Counted from the stretch's first letter, positions 43,502-51,829 are shown. The stretch is DNA of 64,000 nucleotides from JAUILA01 sp964563925 (GCA_964563925.1 CAZLZD010000005.1:57607-121606); one strand, 5' to 3'. Notes: a model not told the origin generated them from the letters alone. Numbers and translations: made by a program.

Positions 43502-43511
43502 CGAATCATCC

Positions 43512-44009
43512 ATGGAGTATACACAATCGGTCGTTCCCGGATTTGTCCTGCATTCCTACCGGCGCACGTTTCAAATTAACTTCAACCCAGAGGAGGTGTG
43601 GGAAGTCCTGCTGCGAAAGGACACGTTTACCGACCACCAGGTTTGGCCATACCGCGTAGAATTTGCCGGGCCGTCAAACGCAACCTATATGGAGCCAGGT
43701 GAAGAGAATACACATCATGGCCCGTGGATGTCATTTACCGGTGCCATGGGCGAAATTAAAGCGCCCTCCTACCGGGAACTCCGGTATTATTACGGCAGCT
43801 ACTTTTTGTCGATACGGTGGATCAGGCCGGAACGATTGCAGGTATGGGTCAGACAGTCCGGAGACGGAGCCAGTGAAGTTACGATGCAGGTTGACAGCCT
43901 CGTAAAACCCTGGATATCCCGAATCTGGACACGTATGCAGGCGATTTTCTGGTCGGGCTTCGGACGCTGGATCAGCAGCTTGCTTCGGAAAGCAAAATCT
44001 CGTCACTGA
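43512..44009 (+). CDS. SRPBCC-family protein
   Basis: A 165-residue SRPBCC-like protein. The opening (GFVLHSYRRTFQINFNPEEVWEVLL) is the typical first strand and helices; the middle contains EFAGPSNATYMEPGEENTHHGPWM, and the C-terminal helix SLVKPWISRIWTRMQAIFWSGFGRWISSLL would close the cavity. It may handle a hydrophobic ligand, possibly together with the membrane protein before it. The last 38 bp overlap the end of the convergent alpha/beta hydrolase gene, and both reading frames look genuine. Confidence 0.85.
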   Translation: MEYTQSVVPGFVLHSYRRTFQINFNPEEVWEVLLRKDTFTDHQVWPYRVEFAGPSNATYMEPGEENTHHGPWMSFTGAMGEIKAPSYRELRYYYGSYFLSIRWIRPERLQVWVRQSGDGASEVTMQVDSLVKPWISRIWTRMQAIFWSGFGRWISSLLRKAKSRH

Positions 44010-44769
44010 TAAACTGATCGGCCAGCCGGTTGAATTTCTCCGGTTCGTCGATGGTACAGATATGACCTGCGCCGGTAATAACGGCGAGTTGTACATGCTC
44101 CTGTTGTTTTTTGACGAATGCCCGCGCCGAGGATAGAAAAATATGATCCTGACTGCCCATAACCACCAGCGTCGGAAAGGTCACCGATTGTCTGGAAAAA
44201 CGATTCAGAAGGCTGAAAAACTCACTATATAAACCAATCCACCGCATATATGCTTGTCCGGATAGCTTGCGGGCCTGATGCTGGTAGATTCTCCTGCTGA
44301 GCTGGTGGTTTCTTCCGGGCATGAGCAGCCAGGAAAACAGCCTGTACATCCGCGGATACGACAGGAACAGGTTCAGGAATCTCGCAAAATGTACGTAAAT
44401 CCTGATCAGCAGGTTTGCCCTGAATATTCCGCCCGCCATGATGGCACCCATGACAAGACCGGGACGCCGCAGTGACAGGTCCTGAAGTAAAACACTGCCG
44501 AAAGACAGCGACATAAAGATGGCCCTTTCAATCTGCAGTTTGTCAAGCACCTCAAAAATATCCCGGGCGATCAGTTCGAAAGAATAAGTGCCCGCCTCCC
44601 CTGGCAATTTGCTGTTTCCATGATCACGCAAATCGATCAGCAAGAGATTAAACTTCCCCTCCCATGCCGGTTGCTGGTAAGCCCATGTCTTCATACTGCC
44701 CCCTGCTCCATGAACAAAAACAATCCAGGGAGCATCCCCCGGTCCTTCTACAATTTCATAATGAAGCAT
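43972..44769 (-). CDS. Alpha/beta hydrolase
   Basis: A 265-residue hydrolase. The oxyanion-region HG motif is in VFVHGAGGSMKTW; LLLIDLRDHGNS is characteristic; the nucleophile elbow is SLSFGS (about 93-98, Ser at the centre); the C-terminal catalytic His is in TGAGHICTIDEPEKF (about 240) with an acidic residue in a MGSQDHIF loop (about 214). A helical cap (about 110-200) covers the site. Substrate not identified. Its start is only 38 nt from the divergent membrane-protein gene. Confidence 0.93.
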   Translation of the reverse strand: MLHYEIVEGPGDAPWIVFVHGAGGSMKTWAYQQPAWEGKFNLLLIDLRDHGNSKLPGEAGTYSFELIARDIFEVLDKLQIERAIFMSLSFGSVLLQDLSLRRPGLVMGAIMAGGIFRANLLIRIYVHFARFLNLFLSYPRMYRLFSWLLMPGRNHQLSRRIYQHQARKLSGQAYMRWIGLYSEFFSLLNRFSRQSVTFPTLVVMGSQDHIFLSSARAFVKKQQEHVQLAVITGAGHICTIDEPEKFNRLADQFISDEILLSEASC

Positions 44770-44807
44770 GAATTAGAAAACATTCTGCTGTACAAATAGT
44801 TAATGCT

Positions 44808-45248
44808 GTGAATAAAATCTACCTCATGTCACTGGATATATTGCGTCTGATGACCGACTTCGGTCTTGTCGTACTGATATGGTTGGTTCAGCTGATCATC
44901 TATCCGGGCTTTGCCTTCTATGAGATGTCCCACTTCCCGGGTTGGCACCGGCGGTATATGCAACTGGTCACTTTTGTGGTCGCACCCCTCATGTTACTTC
45001 AGGCAGGACTAACCATGTCCCAGCTATTCAGCCGGGGGAGCTGGACAGATTGGGTTTCGCTTTTACTCGTACTGTTGGTTTGGGGAATTACCTTTTTCCT
45101 GGCTGTGCCCCTCCACAATGCCCTGGGAGAAACGGATGGTCACAAAGAAAGAGTTGCCCGGCTGGTGGCAGTCAACTGGTATCGCACCGGGACATGGAGT
45201 ATTCTCTGGCTGATTTCAGTTTATCAGGTGATTGGTGGATTATTCTGA
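44808..45248 (+). CDS. Small membrane protein of unknown function
   Basis: A 146-residue protein with four predicted membrane helices (DFGLVVLIWLVQLIIYPGF, MQLVTFVVAPLMLLQAGLTM, VSLLLVLLVWGITFFLAVPL, TWSILWLISVYQVIGG). The IYPGFAFYEMSHFPGWHRRY loop with conserved-looking Tyr, Trp and His recalls the DUF1772/anthrone-oxygenase-like group, but I cannot make that assignment firmly. The listed start is a GTG at 44808; an ATG at 44826 is the alternative. It is divergent from the alpha/beta hydrolase and convergent with the CNNM gene, overlapping it by 9 bp. Confidence 0.75.
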   Translation: MNKIYLMSLDILRLMTDFGLVVLIWLVQLIIYPGFAFYEMSHFPGWHRRYMQLVTFVVAPLMLLQAGLTMSQLFSRGSWTDWVSLLLVLLVWGITFFLAVPLHNALGETDGHKERVARLVAVNWYRTGTWSILWLISVYQVIGGLF

Positions 45249-46394
45249 CGGGGCATCCTGGCTTTCTTCCTCCTCGGACGGTGGTTGTCCGCCGGTAATT
45301 CCAAACCTTGCCACATGGTCCCTGACCGGATCTTTTTTGACATCCTTTTCTGAAATGATACCCAGTTCCATCGCCCGGGATTTCCATCTCTTTCGGGCAT
45401 AGGCCTGCATGTCCTTTTCACTGTCATATTCATCCATGATCTCCTCACCCAGAACTGTTTCCATAATATCCTCCATGGTGACCAGTCCGGATACCCCTCC
45501 GTACCTGTCTGTGGCAAGGGCAATGTGTTCCTTGGATTCCAAAAATTTATCCAGAAGTTCAGGAAGCCTGGTTTCGGCAGGCACCATAAGAATCTTACGT
45601 TTAATTTCTTTCAGTGTCTTGTTTGGCGTGTCCTCGGCGAGTTGAGTCAGGACATCGTTTTTGTGTACGTAACCGGTGATATCGTCGCGGTTTTCATGAA
45701 ACACGGGAAAGCGGGAAAATTTTGAGAACTCGGCATGCTGGTAAAGGGCATTCACACTCAATTCCTCACGCACCATCACCATCACCGTACGGGGGGTCAT
45801 TATATCCTCTGCCCTGATGTTGCGGAACATAATCATGTTTTTGAGCATTTTTGATTCTCCCTCCCGGAAAATGCCTTCTTTATGACCAATATCCGCCATG
45901 GCAGAAACCTCCGCCCGGCTTATCGATGATTCGTTTGATTTGTTGGAAAGGATTTTAGTGATCAGCTGGGAAAGCTTGACCAGCGGGTACATTAAAATGA
46001 CCAGGATTTTCAGGGTAGATGCCGTGAAACCGGTAAGTGATCGCCAGTATGTGGCTCCGATCGTCTTTGGGATTATCTCTGAGAATACCAGGATCAGCAG
46101 GGTCAGTACCACCGAAGTAGCGACCAGGAATTCGTTACCGAATACCACGGCAGCCTGTGCGCCCACCCCTGCGGCACCAACGGTATGGGCGATCGTGTTA
46201 AATGACAGGATTGCAGACAGGGGCTTATCAATATCATCCTTCAGGCCGGCCAGCTGCAGGCTTAATTCCTCCTTCCCTTCATTTTTCAGGGATCCGATAT
46301 ACGAAGGGGTTATTGATAAAAGTACAGCCTCCAGAATGGAACACAGGAATGACACAAGTAAAGCCAGTAACAGGTAGAATAACAATAATGGCAT
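45240..46394 (-). CDS. CNNM/CorC-family ion transporter (DUF21 plus CBS pair)
   Basis: A 384-residue membrane protein. The N-terminal DUF21 domain has four membrane segments and the characteristic SFLCSILEAVLLSITPSYI and LVFSEIIPKTIGA motifs. Two CBS domains follow (IMTPRTVMVMVREELSVNALY, RFPVFHENRDDITGYVHKNDVL, and a second with ATDRYGGVSGLVTMEDIMETVLG). A short C-terminal tail replaces the usual transporter-associated CorC_HlyC domain. CNNM proteins are implicated in Mg2+ transport and cobalt resistance. It follows the orphan response regulator by 11 nt and is likely co-transcribed. Confidence 0.95.
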   Translation of the reverse strand: MPLLLFYLLLALLVSFLCSILEAVLLSITPSYIGSLKNEGKEELSLQLAGLKDDIDKPLSAILSFNTIAHTVGAAGVGAQAAVVFGNEFLVATSVVLTLLILVFSEIIPKTIGATYWRSLTGFTASTLKILVILMYPLVKLSQLITKILSNKSNESSISRAEVSAMADIGHKEGIFREGESKMLKNMIMFRNIRAEDIMTPRTVMVMVREELSVNALYQHAEFSKFSRFPVFHENRDDITGYVHKNDVLTQLAEDTPNKTLKEIKRKILMVPAETRLPELLDKFLESKEHIALATDRYGGVSGLVTMEDIMETVLGEEIMDEYDSEKDMQAYARKRWKSRAMELGIISEKDVKKDPVRDHVARFGITGGQPPSEEEESQDAPSE

Positions 46395-46405
46395 TTGGAG
46401 TTTAA

Positions 46406-47050
46406 TTAAAATTCCCTGGTTATACCATATTCAATGGCATATTTTACGAGCCCCGCAACGTTTTTAACATCCAGTTTGGCCAATAGGTTTTTCCGGTGAG
46501 TATCCACGGTATGGGTACTGATAAACAGCATTTCTGCGATGTCGGAAGTAGTCTTTCCTTCAGAGATCAATCGCAGGATTTCCTTTTCCCTCTTAGTAAG
46601 ATTTTCATGGTGCGTAGCTGCCTCTTTTTCTTTCCGGAGAATTCTGCGTACCTCTTCGCTGAAGTAAATGTTACCATGATGTACTTTCTGAATGGCATAT
46701 ATCATTTCGTCCCGGTCCGTATTCTTAAGCAGGTAACCGCTGGCTCCGCTTTCCACAAGCTGGTGGATAAACTCCGGCTTGTCATACATCGACAGAATGA
46801 TGATACGGACATCCGGAAAATCCGGGGTTAGACGATTCAGCGTTTCGAAGCCATCCATGCCCGGCATATTTATATCGAGCAGAATGACGTCTACTTCCTC
46901 CTTTTTCAGGGTTTGCAACACTTCAGTACCGTCGGTGACTTCTGCGACAATGTGGATTGACGGTTCCGATGAAAGGGAAGCCATCAGTCCGTCGAGTATC
47001 AGGGGATGGTCATCGGCAACGAGTAATCGGATGGGGCCTGATTCATTCAT
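46406..47050 (-). CDS. NarL/FixJ-type response regulator (orphan)
   Basis: A 214-residue two-component regulator. Receiver domain: LLVADDHPLILDGL (acidic pair), phosphoacceptor Asp in VILLDINMPGMDG (about 57), conserved Thr/Ser and Lys-type positions in IILSMYDKPEF and YLLKNTDRDEM. The C-terminal LuxR helix-turn-helix is LTKREKEILRLISEGKTTSDIAEMLFISTHTVDTHRKNLLAKL. No histidine kinase lies within the window, so the partner is elsewhere. It overlaps the DUF4136 gene by 4 bp and precedes the CNNM gene, suggesting an envelope or metal-related signal. Confidence 0.96.
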   Translation of the reverse strand: MNESGPIRLLVADDHPLILDGLMASLSSEPSIHIVAEVTDGTEVLQTLKKEEVDVILLDINMPGMDGFETLNRLTPDFPDVRIIILSMYDKPEFIHQLVESGASGYLLKNTDRDEMIYAIQKVHHGNIYFSEEVRRILRKEKEAATHHENLTKREKEILRLISEGKTTSDIAEMLFISTHTVDTHRKNLLAKLDVKNVAGLVKYAIEYGITREF

Positions 47051-47571
47051 GTTTTTTCGCTTAAGGGGAATTTGGAGAATAACTTATCGATGCCAGTAAA
47101 AATCCGCGATTTCATCTTATCCGGGTTCTCCGTGATCGTGCCCGCTACCATCCCCTGCCAGACCATTCGATTCAATTCCGAATCCACTATATCAATGATG
47201 ACTGTCCCTTCTTCATATTCGTTGACCACAATTTCTTCCGATTCCCAGTGATAATTACGGGTTCCGGTATACCTGGGTGCGTCCCTCAGGTCAGTCTCCC
47301 TGGTCTGCACCACATCGCGTACATCCACGGCGATATTCACCATCAGATCTGCATTGTCGGCGGGGGTAATCCCGCGTGCTTCGAGCTCAAGTGAAATAGC
47401 CTCCTTTATCTGGCTCAGATATGGCCCGGCCTCCTCAGGTTCTCCGTAAAAGGAAAAGGTTTGATACCTGGAAAAATCCGCATCCGGATTTTCCTCCGAA
47501 GAAATAACTCTTACCGGGGTACATCCTGCACCAATAACCAACATTAGTAAAAGGAAATAAACTGGCTTCAC
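47047..47571 (-). CDS. DUF4136 lipoprotein
   Basis: A 174-residue periplasmic lipoprotein with signal peptide ending LVIGAGCTP. DUF4136 features: FSRYQTFSFYGEP, ISLELEARGITPADNADLMVNI, and the beta-strand EGTVIIDIVDSELNRMVWQGMV. The function of the family is unknown. It lies between the formylglycine-enzyme-like gene (7 nt upstream) and the response regulator (4-bp overlap), so it belongs to the same operon. Confidence 0.93.
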   Translation of the reverse strand: MKPVYFLLLMLVIGAGCTPVRVISSEENPDADFSRYQTFSFYGEPEEAGPYLSQIKEAISLELEARGITPADNADLMVNIAVDVRDVVQTRETDLRDAPRYTGTRNYHWESEEIVVNEYEEGTVIIDIVDSELNRMVWQGMVAGTITENPDKMKSRIFTGIDKLFSKFPLSEKT

Positions 47572-47578
47572 TTTTAAT

Positions 47579-48643
47579 TTATTTTATGTCCATTACACAC
47601 CGGAATCCCACATGTTCCTGGCCGGTATAAATTTCAGATGGCATACGTGCACTCGGACGGTAATTGGAACAGTATTGATCGCTGCACAAATAGGACCCTC
47701 CCTTAATGACCCGTTTGGGAGCAAATGGCTCATCCGGATCAAAGGATTTTTCAGGCCCTGTAGGATTCTCACAAATAGTCACCGAGGCATACATCTCATA
47801 GGTGTCTGGCCTGAACCAGTCGGAGGTCCATTCCCATACATTGCCAATCATATCATACAGTCCGTATCCGTTCGGAGGATAACTCATCACCGGTGCAGAA
47901 GATATGAATCCGTCCTGATCATTCCGGTCGTACGGAAAATTACCCTGGTAGAAGTTGGCCAGGTATTTTCCGTCCGGCAGTAATTCATCTCCCCAGGCAA
48001 AAGAACGGCCGTCCTTACCGCCACGGGCTGCATACTCCCATTCGGCCTCAGTGGGCAATCGCTTTCCTGCCCAGTCTGCATAAGCCAGTGCATCTTCATA
48101 CGTGACGTGGACCACTGGGTGGTTGTCTTTGCCTTCAATGGAGCTCTCCGGACCGTACGGGTGCTTCCAGTCAGCGCCGTAAACCCAGGCCCACCAACGA
48201 TACATATTGTCCAGTGGAACAGGGCCGTCCGGAGGATTAAATACCATGGAAGCCGGCCTTAACAAGCTGTCGGCAGGCTTTGGCGTTCCAGGCGGTACGG
48301 TGCGTTTCAACACCTCCCAGTCTACCGGGCGTTCCGCCATCGTCACATAACCTGTTTCCTCGACGAATTTTCTGAACTGCGCATTGGTGACTTCCGTCTT
48401 GTCCATCCAGAACCCGTCCACACGCACCTGGTGTACCGGTCCTTCTGCCGGATAGGCACCACTCGATTCACTTCCCTGCGCATAACTTCCCCCCTCGATC
48501 CAGACCATGCCCGGAGGGGCTGATCCCGGATCGGTTTGTACAGACTCCGGGGTTTGATTATCCTGCTTTTCCTCTGATCCGGAGCAAGCCACGGTAAATA
48601 CGGCTACCAGGCTTACACACCAGATAATGTGCTTGTCAATCAT
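47579..48643 (-). CDS. Formylglycine-generating-enzyme (SUMF1) family lipoprotein
   Basis: From the ATG at 48643 the product has 354 residues with a lipoprotein signal (SLVAVFTVACSGS, Cys about 20); the longer start at 48751 would place 36 residues ahead of the signal and is unlikely. The FGE-sulfatase fold is complete: GMVWIEGGSYAQGS, VDGFWMDKTEVTNAQFRKF, HPVVHVTYEDALAYADWAGKRLPTEAEWEYAARGG, YDMIGNVWEWTSDWF. The catalytic Cys pair CX4C is present in GGSYLCSDQYCSNYRPSAR (about 318 and 323), as in copper-dependent FGE. No sulfatase is in the window. It probably modifies or binds an exported partner. Confidence 0.93.
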   Translation of the reverse strand: MIDKHIIWCVSLVAVFTVACSGSEEKQDNQTPESVQTDPGSAPPGMVWIEGGSYAQGSESSGAYPAEGPVHQVRVDGFWMDKTEVTNAQFRKFVEETGYVTMAERPVDWEVLKRTVPPGTPKPADSLLRPASMVFNPPDGPVPLDNMYRWWAWVYGADWKHPYGPESSIEGKDNHPVVHVTYEDALAYADWAGKRLPTEAEWEYAARGGKDGRSFAWGDELLPDGKYLANFYQGNFPYDRNDQDGFISSAPVMSYPPNGYGLYDMIGNVWEWTSDWFRPDTYEMYASVTICENPTGPEKSFDPDEPFAPKRVIKGGSYLCSDQYCSNYRPSARMPSEIYTGQEHVGFRCVMDIK

Positions 48644-48690
48644 ACAGACCAATATACAAAGGTTTAGTGCAAGAATATAACAGTATGGAT

Positions 48691-48710
48691 GATAATCATG
48701 CATCATTATC
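48691..48710. promoter_or_regulatory. Fur-box-like inverted repeat in a divergent promoter region
   Basis: GATAATCATGCATCATTATC is a 20-bp inverted repeat with 9 of 10 matching positions per arm. Its GATAAT...ATTATC arms resemble the classic Fur box. It sits 47 nt upstream of the FGE-like operon and 30 nt upstream of the DUF4421 gene, where a metal-responsive repressor could control both. Assignment to Fur, Zur or Mur is inference. Confidence 0.5.
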
Positions 48711-48740
48711 CATCTTCTGATTTTTATTGTTATCATCGCA

Positions 48741-49706
48741 ATGGTGCCCAATGCATTGAAATATCTGATCTTATTGTCGGTTTTCGCAGCCGGACGAGGC
48801 CTGATGGCACAGGACTTCCTCCCGACGGAACAAGTGGATTCCAGTTTCGTTGGAAAGACTGATTATGACTGGACGGTCAGGTTGATTGGCACCTATAAAT
48901 ACGAAAACCTGAGATTCAAGAGTGAGGAGGCAAGGCTCAAATATCGTCCGGTAGACCCGCTGGCTGCCGGATTCGGGTTTTCCTACAAAACCTGGGTGGT
49001 AGACCTGGGAATTCGTATTAATTCCAATACAGCCCGTGATTCCGAACGCTTTGATTTTCGTACCTCAGCACTCCTGGGGCCACATCTCATTGACCTGGGA
49101 TTCCTTTATTACAAAGGGTTTGAAGAATCCACCGATAATTTCTTCAACCCGTTCCGGGATGATATCCGCACCCTTACCATAACCCTGGATTACCTGTATT
49201 TCCCCAATGTAAAAAAAACCTCCTTCATGGGGTCACAAACGGGGCTGCAATTTCAAAAAAAATCGATCGGATCCCCGCTGGTCGGGGGATTTCTGGAACG
49301 TCACCAGGTACGGGGCGATTCAAGCCTTGTCCCGGACAATCCGGAAAGCCGGTTTAACAACGAGGTGCAGTTTGAGCGTTTCAATAACCGCTCGGCCGGT
49401 GTGCTCTTTGGGTATGCACAGTTTCAGCGGCTGACAGAAAATCTGTATGGTGCGGCCATATTAACCTCGGGGATAGGTGCCTGGTGGGGGCGAAAATGGT
49501 ATGCAACCGGTGAAGATGATCACGTTTCCGGTGCCGTCGTGCAAATTAACGCATACGCCGCCCTGGGATATAACTGGAACCGGATTTATGCATTCTCAAA
49601 TTATTCGCTGGATGTCCGGCTGCTCGGCTTCGGTGAAAAGCAAAGTTATTCGTATCAATTGGGAAGAATAAAGATTGGTGTCGGTTATAAACTCTTCAAT
49701 CAATGA
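48741..49706 (+). CDS. DUF4421 family outer-membrane protein
   Basis: A 321-residue exported protein with signal peptide (ending AAGRGLMAQ). DUF4421 features: DSSFVGKTDYDWTVRLIGTYKYENLRF, LKYRPVDPLAAGFGFSYKTWVVDLGI and a barrel-like series of amphipathic strands to YQLGRIKIGVGYKLF at the C-terminus. It probably forms an outer-membrane beta-barrel; the function is unknown. The DoxX gene overlaps its stop by 4 bp. The start at 48741 is downstream of the Fur-box-like element. Confidence 0.9.
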   Translation: MVPNALKYLILLSVFAAGRGLMAQDFLPTEQVDSSFVGKTDYDWTVRLIGTYKYENLRFKSEEARLKYRPVDPLAAGFGFSYKTWVVDLGIRINSNTARDSERFDFRTSALLGPHLIDLGFLYYKGFEESTDNFFNPFRDDIRTLTITLDYLYFPNVKKTSFMGSQTGLQFQKKSIGSPLVGGFLERHQVRGDSSLVPDNPESRFNNEVQFERFNNRSAGVLFGYAQFQRLTENLYGAAILTSGIGAWWGRKWYATGEDDHVSGAVVQINAYAALGYNWNRIYAFSNYSLDVRLLGFGEKQSYSYQLGRIKIGVGYKLFNQ

Positions 49707-50104
49707 AAAAATACCTGCACCGGACCGGTTTCGTCCTGCTTGTGGTCTTTTACCTGTTTGCAGGGATTAACCACTTCGCCAACCCGGAATTCTATCTGCC
49801 GCTGATTCCTCCGTACATCCCATGGGCCGGGGTGGTGAATACTTTAAGCGGTCTGGCAGAAATTATTGCTGCCGCAGGCTTACTTTTCGCGTCTACACGC
49901 AGAATGGCCGTTTACGGAATCCTGGCTATGTTACTCGCTTTCCTGCCTGCGCATATCTGGATGATCACAGAGAACGGATGCCTCGAATCTTTGTGCGTTC
50001 CCGAATGGGTGGCCTGGGTCCGCCTTATAGTAATACATCCCCTCCTCATGTACTGGGCCTGGGTCTGCCGGAATTTTTCCTGGTCCGGCTTACCTCCCCA
50101 GTAG
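49703..50104 (+). CDS. DoxX-family membrane protein
   Basis: A 133-residue four-helix integral membrane protein of the DoxX/DoxD superfamily: VLLVVFYLFAGINHFANPEFY, WAGVVNTLSGLAEIIAAAGLLF, MAVYGILAMLLAFLPAHIWMI, LIVIHPLLMYWAWVC. The FAGINHF and PPYIPW motifs are typical. Family roles include thiosulfate:quinone reduction and redox homeostasis, but most members are uncharacterised. It is translationally coupled to DUF4421 by a 4-bp overlap. Confidence 0.92.
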   Translation: MKKYLHRTGFVLLVVFYLFAGINHFANPEFYLPLIPPYIPWAGVVNTLSGLAEIIAAAGLLFASTRRMAVYGILAMLLAFLPAHIWMITENGCLESLCVPEWVAWVRLIVIHPLLMYWAWVCRNFSWSGLPPQ

Positions 50105-50209
50105 ATCTGCCCCACCGTTCCTGTAAGAATGTTTAACTTTTTTTAATAAATGTTAAACAAAATACCTGCATTGTTTGCTATAGTATTGAATTTAAAAGAA
50201 TAGAATATT

Positions 50210-50692
50210 ATGAAAAATGTAAAGATATATTTAGTAGCAACCATGCTTTTGTCAGTGATGAGTTTGTCGGTACAGGCGCAGACGATCACTGAGCTGGCAG
50301 AAAATACCGAACAGCTTTCTACGCTGAATGCGGCTATTGAAGCGGCAGGACTGGAAGAGACACTCTCCGGTAAAGGTCCGTTTACTGTATTTGCACCCAC
50401 AAACGAGGCGTTTGAGGCATTGCCCGACGGAGCACTCGAAAATTTATTAAAACCGGAAAACAAACAAATGCTGATCTCTGTTCTTACGTATCATGTGGTA
50501 GGAGGAAAAGTGATGTCAGGTGATTTGAAGGACGGATCCATGGCAAAAACAGTAGAAGGAAGTGACGTTAAGATTATGGTAGGTCCCAAGGTAAAGATTA
50601 ATAACGCGACTGTTTTGAAAGCAGACATTAAAGCGGAAAATGGTGTTGTACACATTATAGATACTCTCATCTTGCCGCCATCGTTGCAGTAA
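50210..50692 (+). CDS. Exported fasciclin (FAS1)-domain protein
   Basis: A 160-residue secreted protein: signal peptide (ending SVQAQ) followed by a single FAS1 domain. Both conserved FAS1 motifs are present: H1 GPFTVFAPTNEAFEALP (about 61-77) and H2 NGVVHIIDTLILPP at the C-terminus, with the central LISVLTYHVVGGKV. FAS1 proteins mediate adhesion or bind small molecules at the cell surface. It is a single-gene unit, followed by a strong terminator. Confidence 0.96.
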   Translation: MKNVKIYLVATMLLSVMSLSVQAQTITELAENTEQLSTLNAAIEAAGLEETLSGKGPFTVFAPTNEAFEALPDGALENLLKPENKQMLISVLTYHVVGGKVMSGDLKDGSMAKTVEGSDVKIMVGPKVKINNATVLKADIKAENGVVHIIDTLILPPSLQ

Positions 50693-50723
50693 GATGATTG
50701 TTGGTTGATTGTTGGTTAAGGGG

Positions 50724-50753
50724 AGCCCTCACTTCGGTGAGGGCTTTTTTTTT
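50724..50753 (+). terminator. Intrinsic terminator after the fasciclin gene
   Basis: A perfect 9-bp GC-rich stem (50724-50732 with 50737-50745) closed by a stable TTCG tetraloop and followed by eight Ts. It lies 31 nt after the fasciclin stop and 27 nt before the MoeB-rhodanese start. Confidence 0.95.
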
Positions 50754-50779
50754 ACTCCAATCCGGGCTAACTTTCCCTT

Positions 50780-51829
50780 ATGTTCAGTCCGGATGAATCA
50801 GTACGTTACAGCCGTCATTTCCGACTTAAGGATTTTGGAGAAGAGGCGCAGCAAAAATTGAAGAATGGAAAGGTGCTTGTTGTGGGGGCCGGCGGACTCG
50901 GATGTCCTGTTCTCCAATACCTTTCTGCGGCCGGTGTCGGCCGGATCGGTATTGCCGATCCCGACACGGTTGACTTGTCAAATCTTCAGCGTCAGGTATT
51001 GTTTACAGTGAAGGATATCGGTGAAAATAAGGCCTTATCGGCGGCAAGGCGCCTCAGGGATCTGAATCCGGAAACAGATATTGCCACCTATCCTTTCCAG
51101 GTGCACCAGGAGAATGTTGCCGGATTAATAAGCTCCTATGACCTTGTTATAGACACTACAGATAATATTCCGGCCCGCTACCAGATTAATGATGCCTGTG
51201 TTCGTTTGGGAAAACCCCTCGTGTATGGAGCCATATTTCGCTGGGAAGGGCATGTGTCGGTGTTTAATTATTTATCCGGTCCCACCTACCGCTGCCTGTA
51301 TCCCGAACCGCCCGGAGACCTCGTACTTTCCTGCGACCAGGAAGGAGTTGTGGGGGTGGTACCCGGTACCATAGGCATGCTTCAGGCCCTTGAAGCCATT
51401 AAGATGATTACAGGTACGGGCGATGTCCTGTCTGGCAGGCTACTGACGGTAGACCTGCTGTCACACACGTACCGGACGATCCGATTCAGCCGGAAGGAGG
51501 AATCCATCCGGCGGGCCATGGAGGTCGTGGAATACGAGGAATTGGCCCCGGAGAAATTTTCTGAGTTGAGGGAGAATACGCCAATTACCTTGCTGGATGT
51601 CCGCACGGGAGAAGAGTATAAACGGGAGAATGCGGGGGGCTTGCACATTCCCCTGGCAGAAATTGAGCAAAGGGTGAACGAGCTTGTCTCTGCGGGGGAA
51701 TTGGTGGTTACCTGTCAGACAGGCCGAAGGTCACTCGAGGCGATCAGCCGGTTACGAAAAGCAGGCTTTAAGGGAAAGTGTTACAATCTAACCGGGGGGC
51801 TCTCCTCCTATTTCCGGTATACCCGCTAA
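50780..51829 (+). CDS. moeB: MoeB/ThiF-type adenylyltransferase fused to rhodanese
   Basis: A 349-residue E1-like enzyme that adenylates the C-terminus of a sulfur-carrier protein (MoaD- or ThiS-like), with a C-terminal sulfurtransferase. The ATP site GAGGLGCPVLQYLSAAGVG (about 36-54), the Arg in DLSNLQRQ and the Asp in DTTDNIPARY are intact. The rhodanese domain (about 255-345) carries its active Cys in VTCQTGRRS (about 312). The zinc-binding Cys pairs of classical MoeB are missing: YRCLYPEPPGD shows only one Cys where CXXC is expected, and no second CXXC precedes the linker. Whether it serves molybdopterin or thiamine synthesis cannot be told; no partner gene lies nearby. Confidence 0.92.
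   Translation: MFSPDESVRYSRHFRLKDFGEEAQQKLKNGKVLVVGAGGLGCPVLQYLSAAGVGRIGIADPDTVDLSNLQRQVLFTVKDIGENKALSAARRLRDLNPETDIATYPFQVHQENVAGLISSYDLVIDTTDNIPARYQINDACVRLGKPLVYGAIFRWEGHVSVFNYLSGPTYRCLYPEPPGDLVLSCDQEGVVGVVPGTIGMLQALEAIKMITGTGDVLSGRLLTVDLLSHTYRTIRFSRKEESIRRAMEVVEYEELAPEKFSELRENTPITLLDVRTGEEYKRENAGGLHIPLAEIEQRVNELVSAGELVVTCQTGRRSLEAISRLRKAGFKGKCYNLTGGLSSYFRYTR

Noticed and set aside
43972..44009. Possible frameshift where the SRPBCC and alpha/beta hydrolase genes overlap by 38 bp
   Set aside because: Both genes keep full-length family features to their ends and are convergent; such overlaps recur throughout this compact window.
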